A stretch of DNA of 64,000 nt from Colwellia sp. (GCA_002733765.1 NVWU01000009.1:1-64000), one strand, 5' to 3'. Shown: positions 17,919 to 27,410, counted from the first letter of the stretch. Numbers and translations: made by a program. Notes: generated from the sequence alone by a model not told the origin.

Positions 17919-18719
17919 TTAAGACAGCATAAATTCTTTAACGAATCGACTACCAAAGTATGACAAGGTTAATAGAGTACTTGCCACTATCGTTAATAAC
18001 AATACTCTATGGCCGCGCCAACCCTGCTGAAAATGTCCTGCTAATATTATGATGTAAATAGCCAAGGCGATTAAAGAAAGTACCGTTTTATGAAGGTTCT
18101 CTTTGGCCCAAAAACCATCAAGAAAAAGGAGTCCTATAAGTTGGCTAGCAAATAAACACAGGGTACCAATAATTAAAATGGTGAAAAGTTGTTTTTCAAC
18201 TTGCATTAATGGTGGTAGATGCACCACGGCAGTAAGGTTTTTATTTTTTAATTTCAAATTGATATAGGCAACTTGAAAAGCGTATAAAGTGGCAATTATC
18301 AAAATACAATAGGCAATTAAAGCAAGACTGATGTGACCGACTAAAATAATTTTTTCCGCGAGGAGTGGAATTGATTCTGTTTTTGGTATGAAAATCATCA
18401 CTAATTGCCAAATACCGGCAAAACCGTATATTACCGGAAGTAATAAATTAACCTTCACGCGCAGTGCTATAAGTGAAATAGCGATGGTAATAACTAAACT
18501 AACCAAAGAAATAACATTTGGCAGACTGAAGTTGATGATGTCTTGATTAAAGAATAATTGCGCGTCATTAAATGTATGTGCGGTTACCGCAATGATGGCA
18601 AGTACTAATACTTGGCTAAGATTAGGGCCTTTAGGGTGAAATAAGCGCGATAAAATTGCCAAAGTGGCAAGCATGTAAGCAATAAATGCGATGCTAGATC
18701 CAATAACCAAAAAATCCAC
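17919..18719 (-). CDS. YpjD-like inner-membrane protein, cytochrome c assembly (CcsA-like) family
   Basis: 266 residues with about eight hydrophobic segments and the WRGHR motif near the C-terminus typical of YpjD. It belongs to the CcsA/CcmC-related membrane family, but a haem-handling role for YpjD itself is unproven. It ends 30 bases ahead of the corB-like gene on the same strand, so the two probably form an operon. The same pair sits next to ffh in E. coli; here a metal permease lies between. Confidence 0.85.
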   Translation of the reverse strand: MDFLVIGSSIAFIAYMLATLAILSRLFHPKGPNLSQVLVLAIIAVTAHTFNDAQLFFNQDIINFSLPNVISLVSLVITIAISLIALRVKVNLLLPVIYGFAGIWQLVMIFIPKTESIPLLAEKIILVGHISLALIAYCILIIATLYAFQVAYINLKLKNKNLTAVVHLPPLMQVEKQLFTILIIGTLCLFASQLIGLLFLDGFWAKENLHKTVLSLIALAIYIIILAGHFQQGWRGHRVLLLTIVASTLLTLSYFGSRFVKEFMLS

Positions 18720-19161
18720 TAATTAATTCCTACTTACTATACAATTAAAATGATTCTATCAGATAAAATTACCAATACTATGCAATTAAGTAAAAGCTTT
18801 GATTTAAATTAAAATATAGTCAATAAATATTAATAAAAAGTCTTTCTTGAACATAATTCGCTCTAGGGGCGCTGAACTTGCGATATTTTTTATAGTTATT
18901 TGTTAGGCATTTATACAATGCTTTGTTTTTGTCATGTGGTTATTCAGGACAACATGCTCAGATAATTGCTGCCCCCTTTAATTAGATACTTTATGTATCG
19001 TTTTGTCAGCTACATCGATGTAGTGTCAGATAAAAAGGGGAACACGCGGTAAAACACCCAACAAATGCCTTCTCTCGAAATAAAATTTAACCGTGAACAA
19101 AGCAACAAGTTTTTGTTTTTTTTAACTCACCTTTTTAATGCTTTTGAGTATCAATACTAGG
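18720..19161. other. Intergenic region with palindromes and a diverged repeat fragment
   Basis: No gene seen. 18940-18966 (TTATTCAGGACAACATGCTC) resembles the module found at 430-478 and 52169-52220. CTACATCGATGTAG (19010-19023) is a perfect 14-bp palindrome inside a larger fold that pairs CCCCTTTA with TAAAAAGGGG. Near 18901 and 19049 are TTGTTAGGCATT and AACAAATGCC, which look faintly like half of an integron attC site but have no partner. Confidence 0.5.
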
Positions 19162-20340
19162 TTACAGTATCAGCTTTCTTAAAGGTTTAATCGCTAATAA
19201 TGTAATCAACGCAGCACATGTTAAACCAAACCAATAAGGTAATAATTCATGAGAATGTTGCATTTGTTCACTAATATCAATTACGTAATAATTCAAAGCA
19301 AAATCAAGTAAGCTAGCAAAGCCGATAGCGCATAAAGCAACACCCAATAAATAACGAATTAATACCGCGCTACCCATTTCATTTTTAATAACTCCTAAGG
19401 TCGATATATTGGTTGCGGGGCCTGCCATCATAAATACCAAGGCGGTGCCAGGTGATAGTCCGGCCATAATAAACCCCGCTGCTATGGGGGTTGAAGCTGT
19501 AGCGCAAATATACATAGGAATAGATATGACGATCATAAGTAACATGGCAGGTAAGCCACTACCGTAGCTTAATAAAAATTCTTCAGGTAAGAAGGTACGA
19601 ATAATTGCGGCAAAAACAAGCCCGATAGCTAACCAAATAATAATGTCATCAATTAATTTTGTTGCGGCGTAATACACACCCATTTTAGTTTTTTCAAAAA
19701 AATCAGTCAATATAGGTGAGGGAGCAGGCGATACTTTTGATATCGTTGCTGTATTGGACGAACAACATGAGCTTGTTTCAGCTTTAATTTTAACTTCTTT
19801 AATTGATGGCTTTGAGCTGCAGCAACTACTAACGGCAGGCTCTGTTGGCAAACTTTCGGTTGTAGGCTGCTTGCTAGCACAACAAGCACTTTTATTCTTT
19901 TTTACCTCGGTAACGGGAGATTTAATATATTCATCTTTAATGCTAGAGACCAATAACCCAGTAATGATTGCTGACATGATCGCGGCAAAAGGACGGTAAA
20001 TAGCAAAAATTGGGCCGAGTAAAGCATATGAAACAGAGACAGAGTCAATACCTGTTTCAGGAGTGGCAACTAAAAATGATGCGGTAGCGGGTGCTGATGC
20101 TCCGCTTCGTCTTAATTCGGTTGCTACCGGTATTACCCCACAAGAGCATAAGGGTAATGGTGCGCCTATTAAAGCGGCTTTAACAATAGCAGATTTTCCT
20201 TTGCCTAAATGCTTACTTAGAATTTTACTTGGCACCCAAGCTTTCATTAAACCAGCAATTAATAAACCGAGTAATAACCAAGGGCTTGCCTCAGCACTTA
20301 GGTCGATAAAATTTTTGATAAAAGACGTTAACTGTTCCAC
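19162..20340 (-). CDS. SO_0444-family Cu/Zn efflux permease
   Basis: 392 residues; a two-part permease domain of the DUF318/ArsP type, each half with about 4-5 membrane segments. The first half holds the conserved PLPLCSCGVIP (Cys 65 and 67); the second holds ATASTPIAAG and AGPATNIST. Between them lies a hydrophilic loop with three Cys-Cys pairs (153-154, 173-174, 192-193) in Ser/Ala/Lys-rich surroundings, probably cytoplasmic metal-binding sites. The family is known for copper/zinc export. It is divergent from ffh, with a 228-bp shared upstream region. It is an insertion relative to the E. coli gene order. Confidence 0.85.
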   Translation of the reverse strand: MEQLTSFIKNFIDLSAEASPWLLLGLLIAGLMKAWVPSKILSKHLGKGKSAIVKAALIGAPLPLCSCGVIPVATELRRSGASAPATASFLVATPETGIDSVSVSYALLGPIFAIYRPFAAIMSAIITGLLVSSIKDEYIKSPVTEVKKNKSACCASKQPTTESLPTEPAVSSCCSSKPSIKEVKIKAETSSCCSSNTATISKVSPAPSPILTDFFEKTKMGVYYAATKLIDDIIIWLAIGLVFAAIIRTFLPEEFLLSYGSGLPAMLLMIVISIPMYICATASTPIAAGFIMAGLSPGTALVFMMAGPATNISTLGVIKNEMGSAVLIRYLLGVALCAIGFASLLDFALNYYVIDISEQMQHSHELLPYWFGLTCAALITLLAIKPLRKLIL

Positions 20341-20568
20341 AGTATTACCTAAAATAACTATAAAAAACGAAGTTATTATACACCAAAACTAGAGATCAAA
20401 ACCACCTCAAGATTCCAGTGTGCGAATTTAAAAACGTCAGGATGATTCATAATTAACACAGGTATTTCACTAATATACAATGTAGTTGAAATTTTCTTCT
20501 TTAGATTATCTTTAGCGCAGGTATAATAGCGTCATAATTTTTGTTAATAGTTTTTATTCGAGTTATTC

Positions 20569-21954
20569 ATGTTTGATAATCTTTCCGAACGATTAGGTAA
20601 AACCCTTAAAAATATCAGTGGGCGTGGTCGCTTAACTGAGGACAATATTAAAGAAACCTTGCGTGAAGTACGCATGGCGTTATTAGAAGCCGATGTTGCT
20701 TTACCTGTTATTCGAGAGTTTGTTGGTAAAGTCAAAGAGCAAGCGGTAGGTACGGATGTATCAAAAAGCCTAACGCCGGGGCAAGTATTTGTAAAAATTG
20801 TTCAAAAAGAACTAGAACTTGCTATGGGTGGTGTTAATGAAACCCTCGATTTAAAAGTTGCTCCTCCAGCAGTTGTTTTGATGGCAGGCTTACAAGGTGC
20901 AGGTAAAACTACTTCTGTTGCAAAATTAGCTAAATTTTTAACTGAGCGAGAAAAGAAAAAAGTACTAGTTGTTAGTGCTGATGTTTATCGCCCAGCCGCG
21001 ATTAAACAGCTTGAAATGTTAGCGGAAGAAATTAGTGTTGGTTTTTTCCCTAGTGATATTACGCAAAAGCCTATAAATATTGCGAAGGCAGCAATTGATC
21101 ATGCTAAGAAAAATTTCTTTGATGTAGTTATTGTTGATACAGCGGGTCGTTTGCACGTTGATGAAAAAATGATGGGTGAAATTATAGACCTTCATGCAGC
21201 AATCAACCCAATTGAAACGTTATTCACTGTTGATGCAATGACCGGGCAAGATGCCGCGAATACCGCTAAAGCTTTCAATGATGCATTACCATTAACCGGT
21301 ATTATTTTAACGAAAACCGATGGTGATGCTCGCGGTGGGGCAGCATTATCAATTCGCCACATTACCGGTAAGCCTATTAAGTTTATGGGTGTTGGCGAAA
21401 AAATAGAAGCATTAGAGCCATTTCATCCCGACAGAATAGCCTCGCGTATCTTAGGAATGGGTGATGTACTGTCGCTTGTTGAAGAAATAGAGCAAAACAT
21501 AGATCGGGAAAAAGCTGAGAAATTAGCCAAAAAAGTCAAAAGTGGTAAAGGTTTTAGCCTAGAAGATTTTCGTGACCAACTCGGACAAATGAAAAATATG
21601 GGTGGCATGATGGGCATGATGGATAAATTACCAGGGATGGGTAATATATCCTCAAAAGTTAAAGACCAAATGGATGACAAGCTTACCAACCGTATGGAGG
21701 CTATTATTAACTCCATGACACCAGGTGAACGTGAACGCCCAGATATCATTAAAGGTTCACGTAAACGTCGTATTGCTTTGGGTTCAGGTACACAAATTCA
21801 AGATGTGAATAAGTTATTAAAACAATTCGCTCAAATGCAAAAAATGATGAAAAAAATGTCAGCTAAAGGCGGCATGAAAAAAATGATGCGTAGCATGCAA
21901 GGTATGATGCCACCCGGTGGAATGGGCGGCGGTGGTGGAATGTTTGGCCGCTAA
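20569..21954 (+). CDS. ffh: Signal recognition particle GTPase (SRP54)
   Basis: 461 residues. It binds 4.5S RNA and signal sequences of nascent membrane proteins and delivers ribosomes to FtsY. N domain (1-85), G domain with P-loop GLQGAGKTT (107-115) and DTAGR, then the methionine-rich M domain (300-461) ending in a Gly/Met tail. It is the first gene of the conserved ffh-rpsP-rimM-trmD-rplS group but is separated from rpsP by a terminator and a 358-bp gap. Confidence 0.97.
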   Translation: MFDNLSERLGKTLKNISGRGRLTEDNIKETLREVRMALLEADVALPVIREFVGKVKEQAVGTDVSKSLTPGQVFVKIVQKELELAMGGVNETLDLKVAPPAVVLMAGLQGAGKTTSVAKLAKFLTEREKKKVLVVSADVYRPAAIKQLEMLAEEISVGFFPSDITQKPINIAKAAIDHAKKNFFDVVIVDTAGRLHVDEKMMGEIIDLHAAINPIETLFTVDAMTGQDAANTAKAFNDALPLTGIILTKTDGDARGGAALSIRHITGKPIKFMGVGEKIEALEPFHPDRIASRILGMGDVLSLVEEIEQNIDREKAEKLAKKVKSGKGFSLEDFRDQLGQMKNMGGMMGMMDKLPGMGNISSKVKDQMDDKLTNRMEAIINSMTPGERERPDIIKGSRKRRIALGSGTQIQDVNKLLKQFAQMQKMMKKMSAKGGMKKMMRSMQGMMPPGGMGGGGGMFGR

Positions 21955-22011
21955 GCTTCTTCACGCTTCGAATGAATAATGATAACTGGAAAAATAAACA
22001 GAAAGTGCGAT

Positions 22012-22034
22012 GTTTTCCTAACTCGCACTTTTAT
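22012..22034 (+). terminator. Terminator of ffh
   Basis: AAAGTGCGA / TCGCACTTT stem followed by TTATCT. Confidence 0.75.
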
Positions 22035-22066
22035 CTAATTCATGAGTCATTTATGGTATAACATTT

Positions 22067-22093
22067 TATGCTGTGTTATTGATTTTGATAAGG
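22067..22093. repeat. Fragment of family A element
   Basis: TATGCTGTGTTATTGATTTT followed by GATAAGG matches the core of family A copies (compare 408-430 and 52537-52565). The element ends are absent, so this is a decayed remnant. The rest of the ffh-rpsP gap contains only the rpsP promoter and leader. Confidence 0.55.
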
Positions 22094-22210
22094 TAGTCAG
22101 CATTTTATTCACGCAATGTACTACTTATTTATACGTTTCAAATTCCAACTAAATCCTGCATATTAAGGTGACTTGGATATACATCTTTCTATTGCTTCTC
22201 AAGTTTCCCT

Positions 22211-22267
22211 TGTGTTTATTCTTTAAAAGCGTAAAATACGCGAGCTTTTCTGCCTATTCGCAGAAAG
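22211..22267 (+). promoter_or_regulatory. rpsP operon promoter and leader hairpin
   Basis: TTGTGT, a 16-base spacer and TAAAAT precede a leader with a TTTCTGC (22247-22253) / GCAGAAA (22260-22266) hairpin about 45 bases before the rpsP ATG. The hairpin could affect expression of the operon, but no known ribosomal-protein leader motif is recognised. Confidence 0.45.
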
Positions 22268-22312
22268 TGTCTGGAAAATTCGTTTTAACACTTAAATATA
22301 AAAGAGGACGAT

Positions 22313-22561
22313 ATGGTTACCATTCGTTTAGCTCGTGGCGGCGCTAAAAAGCGTCCATTCTATCAGGTTGTTGTTGCAGATAGCCGTAACTCTCGCGATG
22401 GTCGTTTCATCGAGAAAGTTGGTTTCTTCAACCCAACAGCAGAAGGTCAAGCTGAAAAATTACGCTTAGATCTTGACCGTATCAACCATTGGGTTGGTCT
22501 AGGTGCTGGTTTATCTGATCGTGTGGCTAAGTTAGTTAAAGATGCTCAAGCAGCAGCTTAA
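22313..22561 (+). CDS. rpsP: 30S ribosomal protein S16
   Basis: 82 residues, full length for S16. Starts [25 protein letters not shown], the family signature, and binds 16S rRNA during 30S assembly. AGAGGACG is a strong ribosome binding site. First gene of the rpsP-rimM-trmD-rplS operon. Confidence 0.98.
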   Translation: MVTIRLARGGAKKRPFYQVVVADSRNSRDGRFIEKVGFFNPTAEGQAEKLRLDLDRINHWVGLGAGLSDRVAKLVKDAQAAA

Positions 22562-22616
22562 TAGCTTTTCTTAGTAAGTAAAAATAGTAGGTAATAGTAG
22601 TAATTAGTGAGTTGTT

Positions 22617-23144
22617 ATGAATACAGAAAATCAAATTATCCTAGGTAAAGTAGGCGCTGTTTACGGTATCAAAGGTTGGTTGAGAATTCATTCATTCACC
22701 GATGAAACTGATGCCATACTTGACTATTTCCCTTGGTCATTAAAATTAGGGAATAATACGCGAACAGTAGATATTACTGATTGGCGCAAGCACAACAAAG
22801 GCTTGATCGTTAAAGTTGCAGGTATTGATGACAGAGATGATGCGCAAGCATTGGTCGGTTCAGAAATATTAACCAATGAAAGTGCACTACCAGAATTATC
22901 GCAAGGTGATTATTACTGGCGTGACTTAATCGGAATGGCTGTTGTTACCACCAAAGGTTACGATCTTGGTGTGGTATCTGACATGTTGGAAACTGGCGCT
23001 AATGATGTACTGGTTGTGAAAGCGAACCTTAATGATGGCTTTAGTAAAAAAGAGCGGTTAATCCCTTATCTTTTAGAACAAGTTGTTGAATCGGTAAGCA
23101 TTGAAAATAAACAGATTTGTGTTGACTGGGACCCAGGTTTCTAG
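22617..23144 (+). CDS. rimM: 16S rRNA processing/ribosome maturation factor RimM
   Basis: 175 residues. It assists maturation of the 30S head and binds S19. N-terminal RimM domain (IILGKVGAVYGIKGWLRIHSF) and C-terminal PRC-barrel (YYWRDLIGMAV...LGVVSDMLETGANDVLVV). It lies 55 bases after rpsP and ends just before trmD. Confidence 0.97.
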   Translation: MNTENQIILGKVGAVYGIKGWLRIHSFTDETDAILDYFPWSLKLGNNTRTVDITDWRKHNKGLIVKVAGIDDRDDAQALVGSEILTNESALPELSQGDYYWRDLIGMAVVTTKGYDLGVVSDMLETGANDVLVVKANLNDGFSKKERLIPYLLEQVVESVSIENKQICVDWDPGF

Positions 23145-23183
23145 CTTGTGACTAGTATTGATTCTTCTTTGAAGAAAAGCAAA

Positions 23184-23960
23184 ATGTGGATAGGGGTGAT
23201 AAGCCTTTTTCCCGACATGTTTGATGCTATTACTGAGTATGGGGTGACAGGCCGAGCAATTCGCAGTGGGCTTATTGAGTTTCATAAATGGAACCCAAGA
23301 GACTTCACTCATGATCGACACCGCACTGTTGATGATCGTCCTTATGGCGGTGGTCCAGGTATGTTGATGATGGTGCAACCACTACGTGATGCTATTGCTT
23401 CTGCGCGTAAAGCTGCAGCAAGTGAAGGCAGAAAAGCTCGTGTTATTTATTTGTCGCCGCAGGGACGAAAATTGGACCAGGCGGGTGTAAGTGAATTAGT
23501 GCAAAGTGACTGCCTGATATTTATAGCAGGTCGTTATGAAGGCATAGACGAACGGCTAATTGCGTCAGATATTGACGAAGAATGGTCAGTTGGTGATTAC
23601 ATTTTAAGTGGTGGAGAACTCCCTGCAATGAATGTAATTGATGCAATAGCACGATTAGTGCCGGGTGTATTAGGACATAAAGAATCAGCAATTCAGGATT
23701 CTTTTTCGAGTGGCTTACATGGCTTATTAGATTGTCCGCATTATACTAGGCCAGACGTATTGACCACCTCTAACGGGGATGAAATGTCCGTACCGAAAGT
23801 TTTGCTAAGCGGGAATCACGAACATATACGCTTATGGCGCCAAAAGCAGTCTCTATTGAGAACATGGACCAGAAGACCAGAATTATTAACAAACCTAGCT
23901 CTGACAGCTGAGCAGGAAAAAATGTTAGCTTCTATTAAAAAGCAAACATGCTCCACTTAG
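23184..23960 (+). CDS. trmD: tRNA (guanine-37-N1)-methyltransferase
   Basis: SPOUT-class knotted methyltransferase that makes m1G37 next to the anticodon, using S-adenosylmethionine and preventing +1 frameshifts. The start [13 protein letters not shown] matches the family; ATG 23184 gives 258 residues against 255 in E. coli. A GTG at 23148, just after the rimM stop, would add 12 unconserved residues and is an alternative start. Trefoil-knot motifs [20 protein letters not shown] and [16 protein letters not shown] are intact. Confidence 0.96.
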   Translation: MWIGVISLFPDMFDAITEYGVTGRAIRSGLIEFHKWNPRDFTHDRHRTVDDRPYGGGPGMLMMVQPLRDAIASARKAAASEGRKARVIYLSPQGRKLDQAGVSELVQSDCLIFIAGRYEGIDERLIASDIDEEWSVGDYILSGGELPAMNVIDAIARLVPGVLGHKESAIQDSFSSGLHGLLDCPHYTRPDVLTTSNGDEMSVPKVLLSGNHEHIRLWRQKQSLLRTWTRRPELLTNLALTAEQEKMLASIKKQTCST

Positions 23961-23986
23961 TCTGTGCACACTAGGAAGAAGGTATT

Positions 23987-24340
23987 ATGAGTAAAATTAT
24001 TGAAATGCTCGAACAAGAGCAACTAAAAAAAGATCTACCAACATACGCTCCAGGCGACACTGTTGTAGTTCAAGTAAAAGTTACTGAAGGTGATAAATCA
24101 CGTCTTCAAGCATTTGAAGGTGTTGTTATTGCTGTTAAGAGCCGTGGCTTACATTCTGCGTTCACTGTTCGTAAAATTTCGAACGGTGTTGGTGTAGAGC
24201 GTGTATTCCAGACACATAGCCCAATTGTTGATTCAATTACAGTTAAACGTCGCGGTGACGTACGTCAAGCTAAACTTTACTACTTGCGCGAGCTATCTGG
24301 CCGTAAAGCACGTATTAAAGAAAAATTGGCAAAAAGATAA
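23987..24340 (+). CDS. rplS: 50S ribosomal protein L19
   Basis: 117 residues, normal length; lies at the subunit interface. Typical [20 protein letters not shown] and [35 protein letters not shown] precedes the ATG. Last gene of the operon, closed by a strong terminator. Confidence 0.98.
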   Translation: MSKIIEMLEQEQLKKDLPTYAPGDTVVVQVKVTEGDKSRLQAFEGVVIAVKSRGLHSAFTVRKISNGVGVERVFQTHSPIVDSITVKRRGDVRQAKLYYLRELSGRKARIKEKLAKR

Positions 24341-24367
24341 TCTCTTTTTAACCAAGTTTGATGAAAG

Positions 24368-24405
24368 AAAAAGCCTGAATAATTTACTTTATTCAGGCTT
24401 TTTGT
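24368..24405 (+). terminator. Terminator of the rpsP-rplS operon
   Basis: AAAGCCTGAATAA / TTTATTCAGGCTTT stem with T-rich tail. Confidence 0.9.
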
Positions 24406-24505
24406 TTTTAGAAAGTACTAATTTTTTACCTATGTATTATTATATACAGTAATTTACACGGCTAATGAATTCGTATAATCAATGGAACTATAAAAGAGAT
24501 AAAAT

Positions 24506-25510
24506 ATGCAATATGAACACATTCCAAGAGAGTCTCTAGGGTTCTTTCCTACACCATTAGTTGAACTGACTAAATTAAGTAAAAAACTTAATGGCCCTAG
24601 AATTTTCATGAAACGAGATGATAATACTGGGCTTGCCTTGGGTGGCAACAAAACGAGAAAGTTAGAGTTTATTCTTGCTGATGCTCTTGCCCAAGGTGCT
24701 GATACTATTATTACCGCAGGTGCAGCGCAATCTAATCATTGCCGTCAAACCGCCGCAGCTTCCGCTAGTTTAGGGCTTGAATGCCATCTGGTTTTAGGGG
24801 GAATGGAGCCTGATCACTTTGATGGTAATCTTTTACTGGATAAAATTTTTGGTTGTAGCATTCATTGGGCAGGAAAAAACCGTAAAGGAGAAGATATTCC
24901 TCAACTTGTTGAGCAATTGAAAAATGAAGGAAAAAAACCCTATGTTGTTCCCTATGGCGGTTCTAATGAACTAGGCGCTTTAGCATTTGTAGAAGCTTTA
25001 AGAGAGCTAGAATCTCAGCGTCTAAGCATAAATGCATCATTCACCCATATAATTTTTGCGTCAAGTTCTGGGGGAACACACGCGGGCTTAATGCTTGGGA
25101 AAAAAATTCTTAAAGCACCCTATCAAATAGTAGGCGTGAATATTGATAAAGGTGAAACGGATAAAATTCCCTTTAACCAATATATCGTGTCTCTTGCTAA
25201 TAGCACGGCGAAATTAATTGGTGAAAATTATCAATTTTCAAATGCAGATTTAATACTTAATTCTGATTATGTTGGAGAGGGTTATGGCGTGATAGGTGCT
25301 TTAGAAAATGAAGCCATATCACTTACTGCTCAAACCGAGGGGATTTTATTGGATCCCGTATATACGGGAAGAGCGATGGGCGGAGTAATCGAAATGATTC
25401 GCTCTGGAAAGCTCAATAAAACGGATAGTGTTTTATTTTGGCATACCGGTGGTGCTCCCGCTTTGTTTGCTTATTCTGATGGTTTAGATGTTACTCAAAA
25501 AGGCATGTGA
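24506..25510 (+). CDS. D-cysteine desulfhydrase family PLP enzyme
   Basis: 334 residues, fold-type II PLP enzyme of the ACC deaminase/DcyD group. GGNKTRKLEF holds the PLP lysine, followed by TAGAAQSNHCRQTAAAS. Family members break D-cysteine to pyruvate, H2S and ammonia. ACC deaminases share the fold, so substrate is inferred: the overall match (ESLGFFPTPLVELTKL, YVVPYGGSNELGALAF) is closer to DcyD. It is a single gene between rplS and miaE. Confidence 0.82.
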   Translation: MQYEHIPRESLGFFPTPLVELTKLSKKLNGPRIFMKRDDNTGLALGGNKTRKLEFILADALAQGADTIITAGAAQSNHCRQTAAASASLGLECHLVLGGMEPDHFDGNLLLDKIFGCSIHWAGKNRKGEDIPQLVEQLKNEGKKPYVVPYGGSNELGALAFVEALRELESQRLSINASFTHIIFASSSGGTHAGLMLGKKILKAPYQIVGVNIDKGETDKIPFNQYIVSLANSTAKLIGENYQFSNADLILNSDYVGEGYGVIGALENEAISLTAQTEGILLDPVYTGRAMGGVIEMIRSGKLNKTDSVLFWHTGGAPALFAYSDGLDVTQKGM

Positions 25511-25564
25511 TAAGTCGATGCTTTTAGGCTTATATTTATGTTAAAATATAAGCCTAATTATCTA

Positions 25565-25736
25565 ATACCAATTAAGTTAATTAATAGTTCAAACTTTAAT
25601 GAAGCATACTTTCAATAACACAGGTTTTTAGTGCTAGATAAAACCTAAGTACCTACATTTATGTAGGCAATGCGCTTGATTGAACAATAGTGGGCTATTG
25701 GGTTGACGTATTAAAAATAGTTAGTTTGATTGGTAT
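25565..25736. repeat. MITE-like element, family B copy 2
   Basis: 172 bp with imperfect terminal inverted repeats: ATACCAATTAAGTTAATTA on the left and, in reverse complement, ATACCAATCAAACTAACTA on the right. An internal CCTACATTTATGTAGG hairpin and the AATAACACAGG block are shared with 16060-16190. It has no coding content and ends 20 bases before the miaE start codon. Confidence 0.75.
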
Positions 25737-25756
25737 AACTATGAGATGTATCTGCA

Positions 25757-26518
25757 GTGCCTTATTTAGAATTATTAGCTCCTATTAACACTTTCTTGCA
25801 ATGTGAAACCCCTGATGCTTGGGTTGACGAAGCGATTAAACCGGTCAACCTCTCCGTGATATTATTGGATCATTTAATTTGTGAGCTAAAAGCCGCTCAG
25901 TCAGCAATGTTCCTTATTCGTAAATATGCCGTTGATAAAGAAAGTGGCGTTGCTCTATTGAATTGGCTTCAGCCTTTTGAAAAATATATTTACCGCAAAG
26001 AAGGTGATTGGCGTGATCTGCCAAGCAAAAACAAGCTGAGCAAGGCTATTCTTCCCAAAGCTAATACAAAATATGGTCAAGATCTCATTGATAAAATGGT
26101 GCTTTTAATTAAAGAGGAGTTACATCATTTTTATCAAGTATTAGAAATGATGGATGAATTTTCTGTTCCGTATAGAAACATTACTTCAAGCCGATACGCA
26201 AAAGGCTTGCTAACGCATGTTAAAACACATGAGCCTGAAACCTTAGTAGATAAATTAATTTGTGGCGCATATATAGAAGCTAGATCGTGTGAACGATTTG
26301 CTAAGTTAGCGCCGCATGTTGATAAACGTTTAGGTGATTTTTATATTTCTTTGTTACGCTCAGAAGCTCGTCATTATCAAGATTATTTATCACTTGCGGA
26401 GCAAATCGCAGGTAAAGACATTTCTGAGCGAATAGCGTATTTTGGCCAAGTAGAAGCTGAATTGATAACCAGCTCAGATATTGACTTTAAATTCCATAGT
26501 GGAATGCCCAGCTTATAG
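25757..26518 (+). CDS. miaE: tRNA-(ms2io6A37)-hydroxylase
   Basis: 253 residues, full length. A non-haem diiron monooxygenase that hydroxylates ms2i6A at tRNA position 37; the ferritin-like iron ligands are in CELKAAQ, EELHHFYQVLE, EARSCERF and SEARHYQDYL. It aligns end to end with Salmonella MiaE as I know it (LDHLICELKAAQ; DKLICGAYIEARSCERF). GTG start at 25757. Its promoter probably lies within or next to the family B element just upstream. Confidence 0.95.
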   Translation: MPYLELLAPINTFLQCETPDAWVDEAIKPVNLSVILLDHLICELKAAQSAMFLIRKYAVDKESGVALLNWLQPFEKYIYRKEGDWRDLPSKNKLSKAILPKANTKYGQDLIDKMVLLIKEELHHFYQVLEMMDEFSVPYRNITSSRYAKGLLTHVKTHEPETLVDKLICGAYIEARSCERFAKLAPHVDKRLGDFYISLLRSEARHYQDYLSLAEQIAGKDISERIAYFGQVEAELITSSDIDFKFHSGMPSL

Positions 26519-26646
26519 TTGAGTTGAACACTTTATCTATTAGGTCATGAAGCGGATTAAATTATGCGCAAAAATAAAGCTGCTCAGTTCCGCTCTCTAA
26601 AACTATCACCCAGCTTGCCAATACCTATTATAAATATTGCTGCAGT

Positions 26647-27390
26647 TTAAGTTAATGGTTGATTCATTAATTGCATACTTGTTGGTGTAACCTTAAGCCA
26701 AGCACCTTGTTCATACCAATCACCGAGGACTACTCGTTTCGCTTCTTTAGTGTTAGCGGTTAATTCATGTACGGCAGGCCTGTGGGTATGTCCATGTATT
26801 AATAGCTGACTTTGATAGTGTTCAAGGCATTTTACTACTTCACTCGGTGTTACATCCATAATATCTTGTGATTTAATCGCAGTTGCTGCGGCACTTTTTT
26901 TACGGTAGTCACTCGCTATTTTTTTACGGACAAACAAGGGTAAGCTTTTTATTATCGCTTGCCACCACCATGAGCGTGATTTTTTGCGAAATTTTTGGTA
27001 GCCAATATCACGTGTACACAGTGTATCACCGTGCATAATGACAACACTTTTTCCGTATAAATCAATTAAATCAATTTCAGGTAATAAAATCATTGCTGAT
27101 TTCTTAGCAAAGCGTTGCCCAAGTAAGAAGTCGCGATTACCATGAATATAATAAATAGTCGTTCCGAGGGCTGATAGGGTAGTCAATGCTTCGGCTATAG
27201 TGGTTAAAAACTCGCTATCATCATCATCACCAATCCAAGCTTCGAATAAGTCACCTAAAATATAAAGGTGTTGTGCTTGGATAGCGTCATCTTTTAAAAA
27301 GCGTAAAAAACAGGCCGTTATATCGGGCCTGTTTTGTGCTAAATGCAAATCGGCAATGAAGTAGGTAACTTGTTGTTTAGTACTATTCAT
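26647..27390 (-). CDS. lpxH: UDP-2,3-diacylglucosamine diphosphatase
   Basis: 247 residues. Calcineurin-like metallophosphoesterase making lipid X in lipid A synthesis, at the inner face of the membrane. Metal-binding motifs IADLHL, LGDLFEAWIGDDD, GNRDFLLG, MHGDTLC and HGHTHRP are all intact. It follows ppiB on the same strand with a 20-base gap (same order as in E. coli), so the two are probably co-transcribed. Confidence 0.96.
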   Translation of the reverse strand: MNSTKQQVTYFIADLHLAQNRPDITACFLRFLKDDAIQAQHLYILGDLFEAWIGDDDDSEFLTTIAEALTTLSALGTTIYYIHGNRDFLLGQRFAKKSAMILLPEIDLIDLYGKSVVIMHGDTLCTRDIGYQKFRKKSRSWWWQAIIKSLPLFVRKKIASDYRKKSAAATAIKSQDIMDVTPSEVVKCLEHYQSQLLIHGHTHRPAVHELTANTKEAKRVVLGDWYEQGAWLKVTPTSMQLMNQPLT

Positions 27391-27410
27391 TAGTTGAAAA
27401 TGTTACCTAG

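Noticed and set aside
18893-19062. Integron attC-like half sites (TTGTTAGGC, AACAAATGCC)
   Set aside because: Spacing and internal boxes do not form an attC site, and there is no integrase or cassette.
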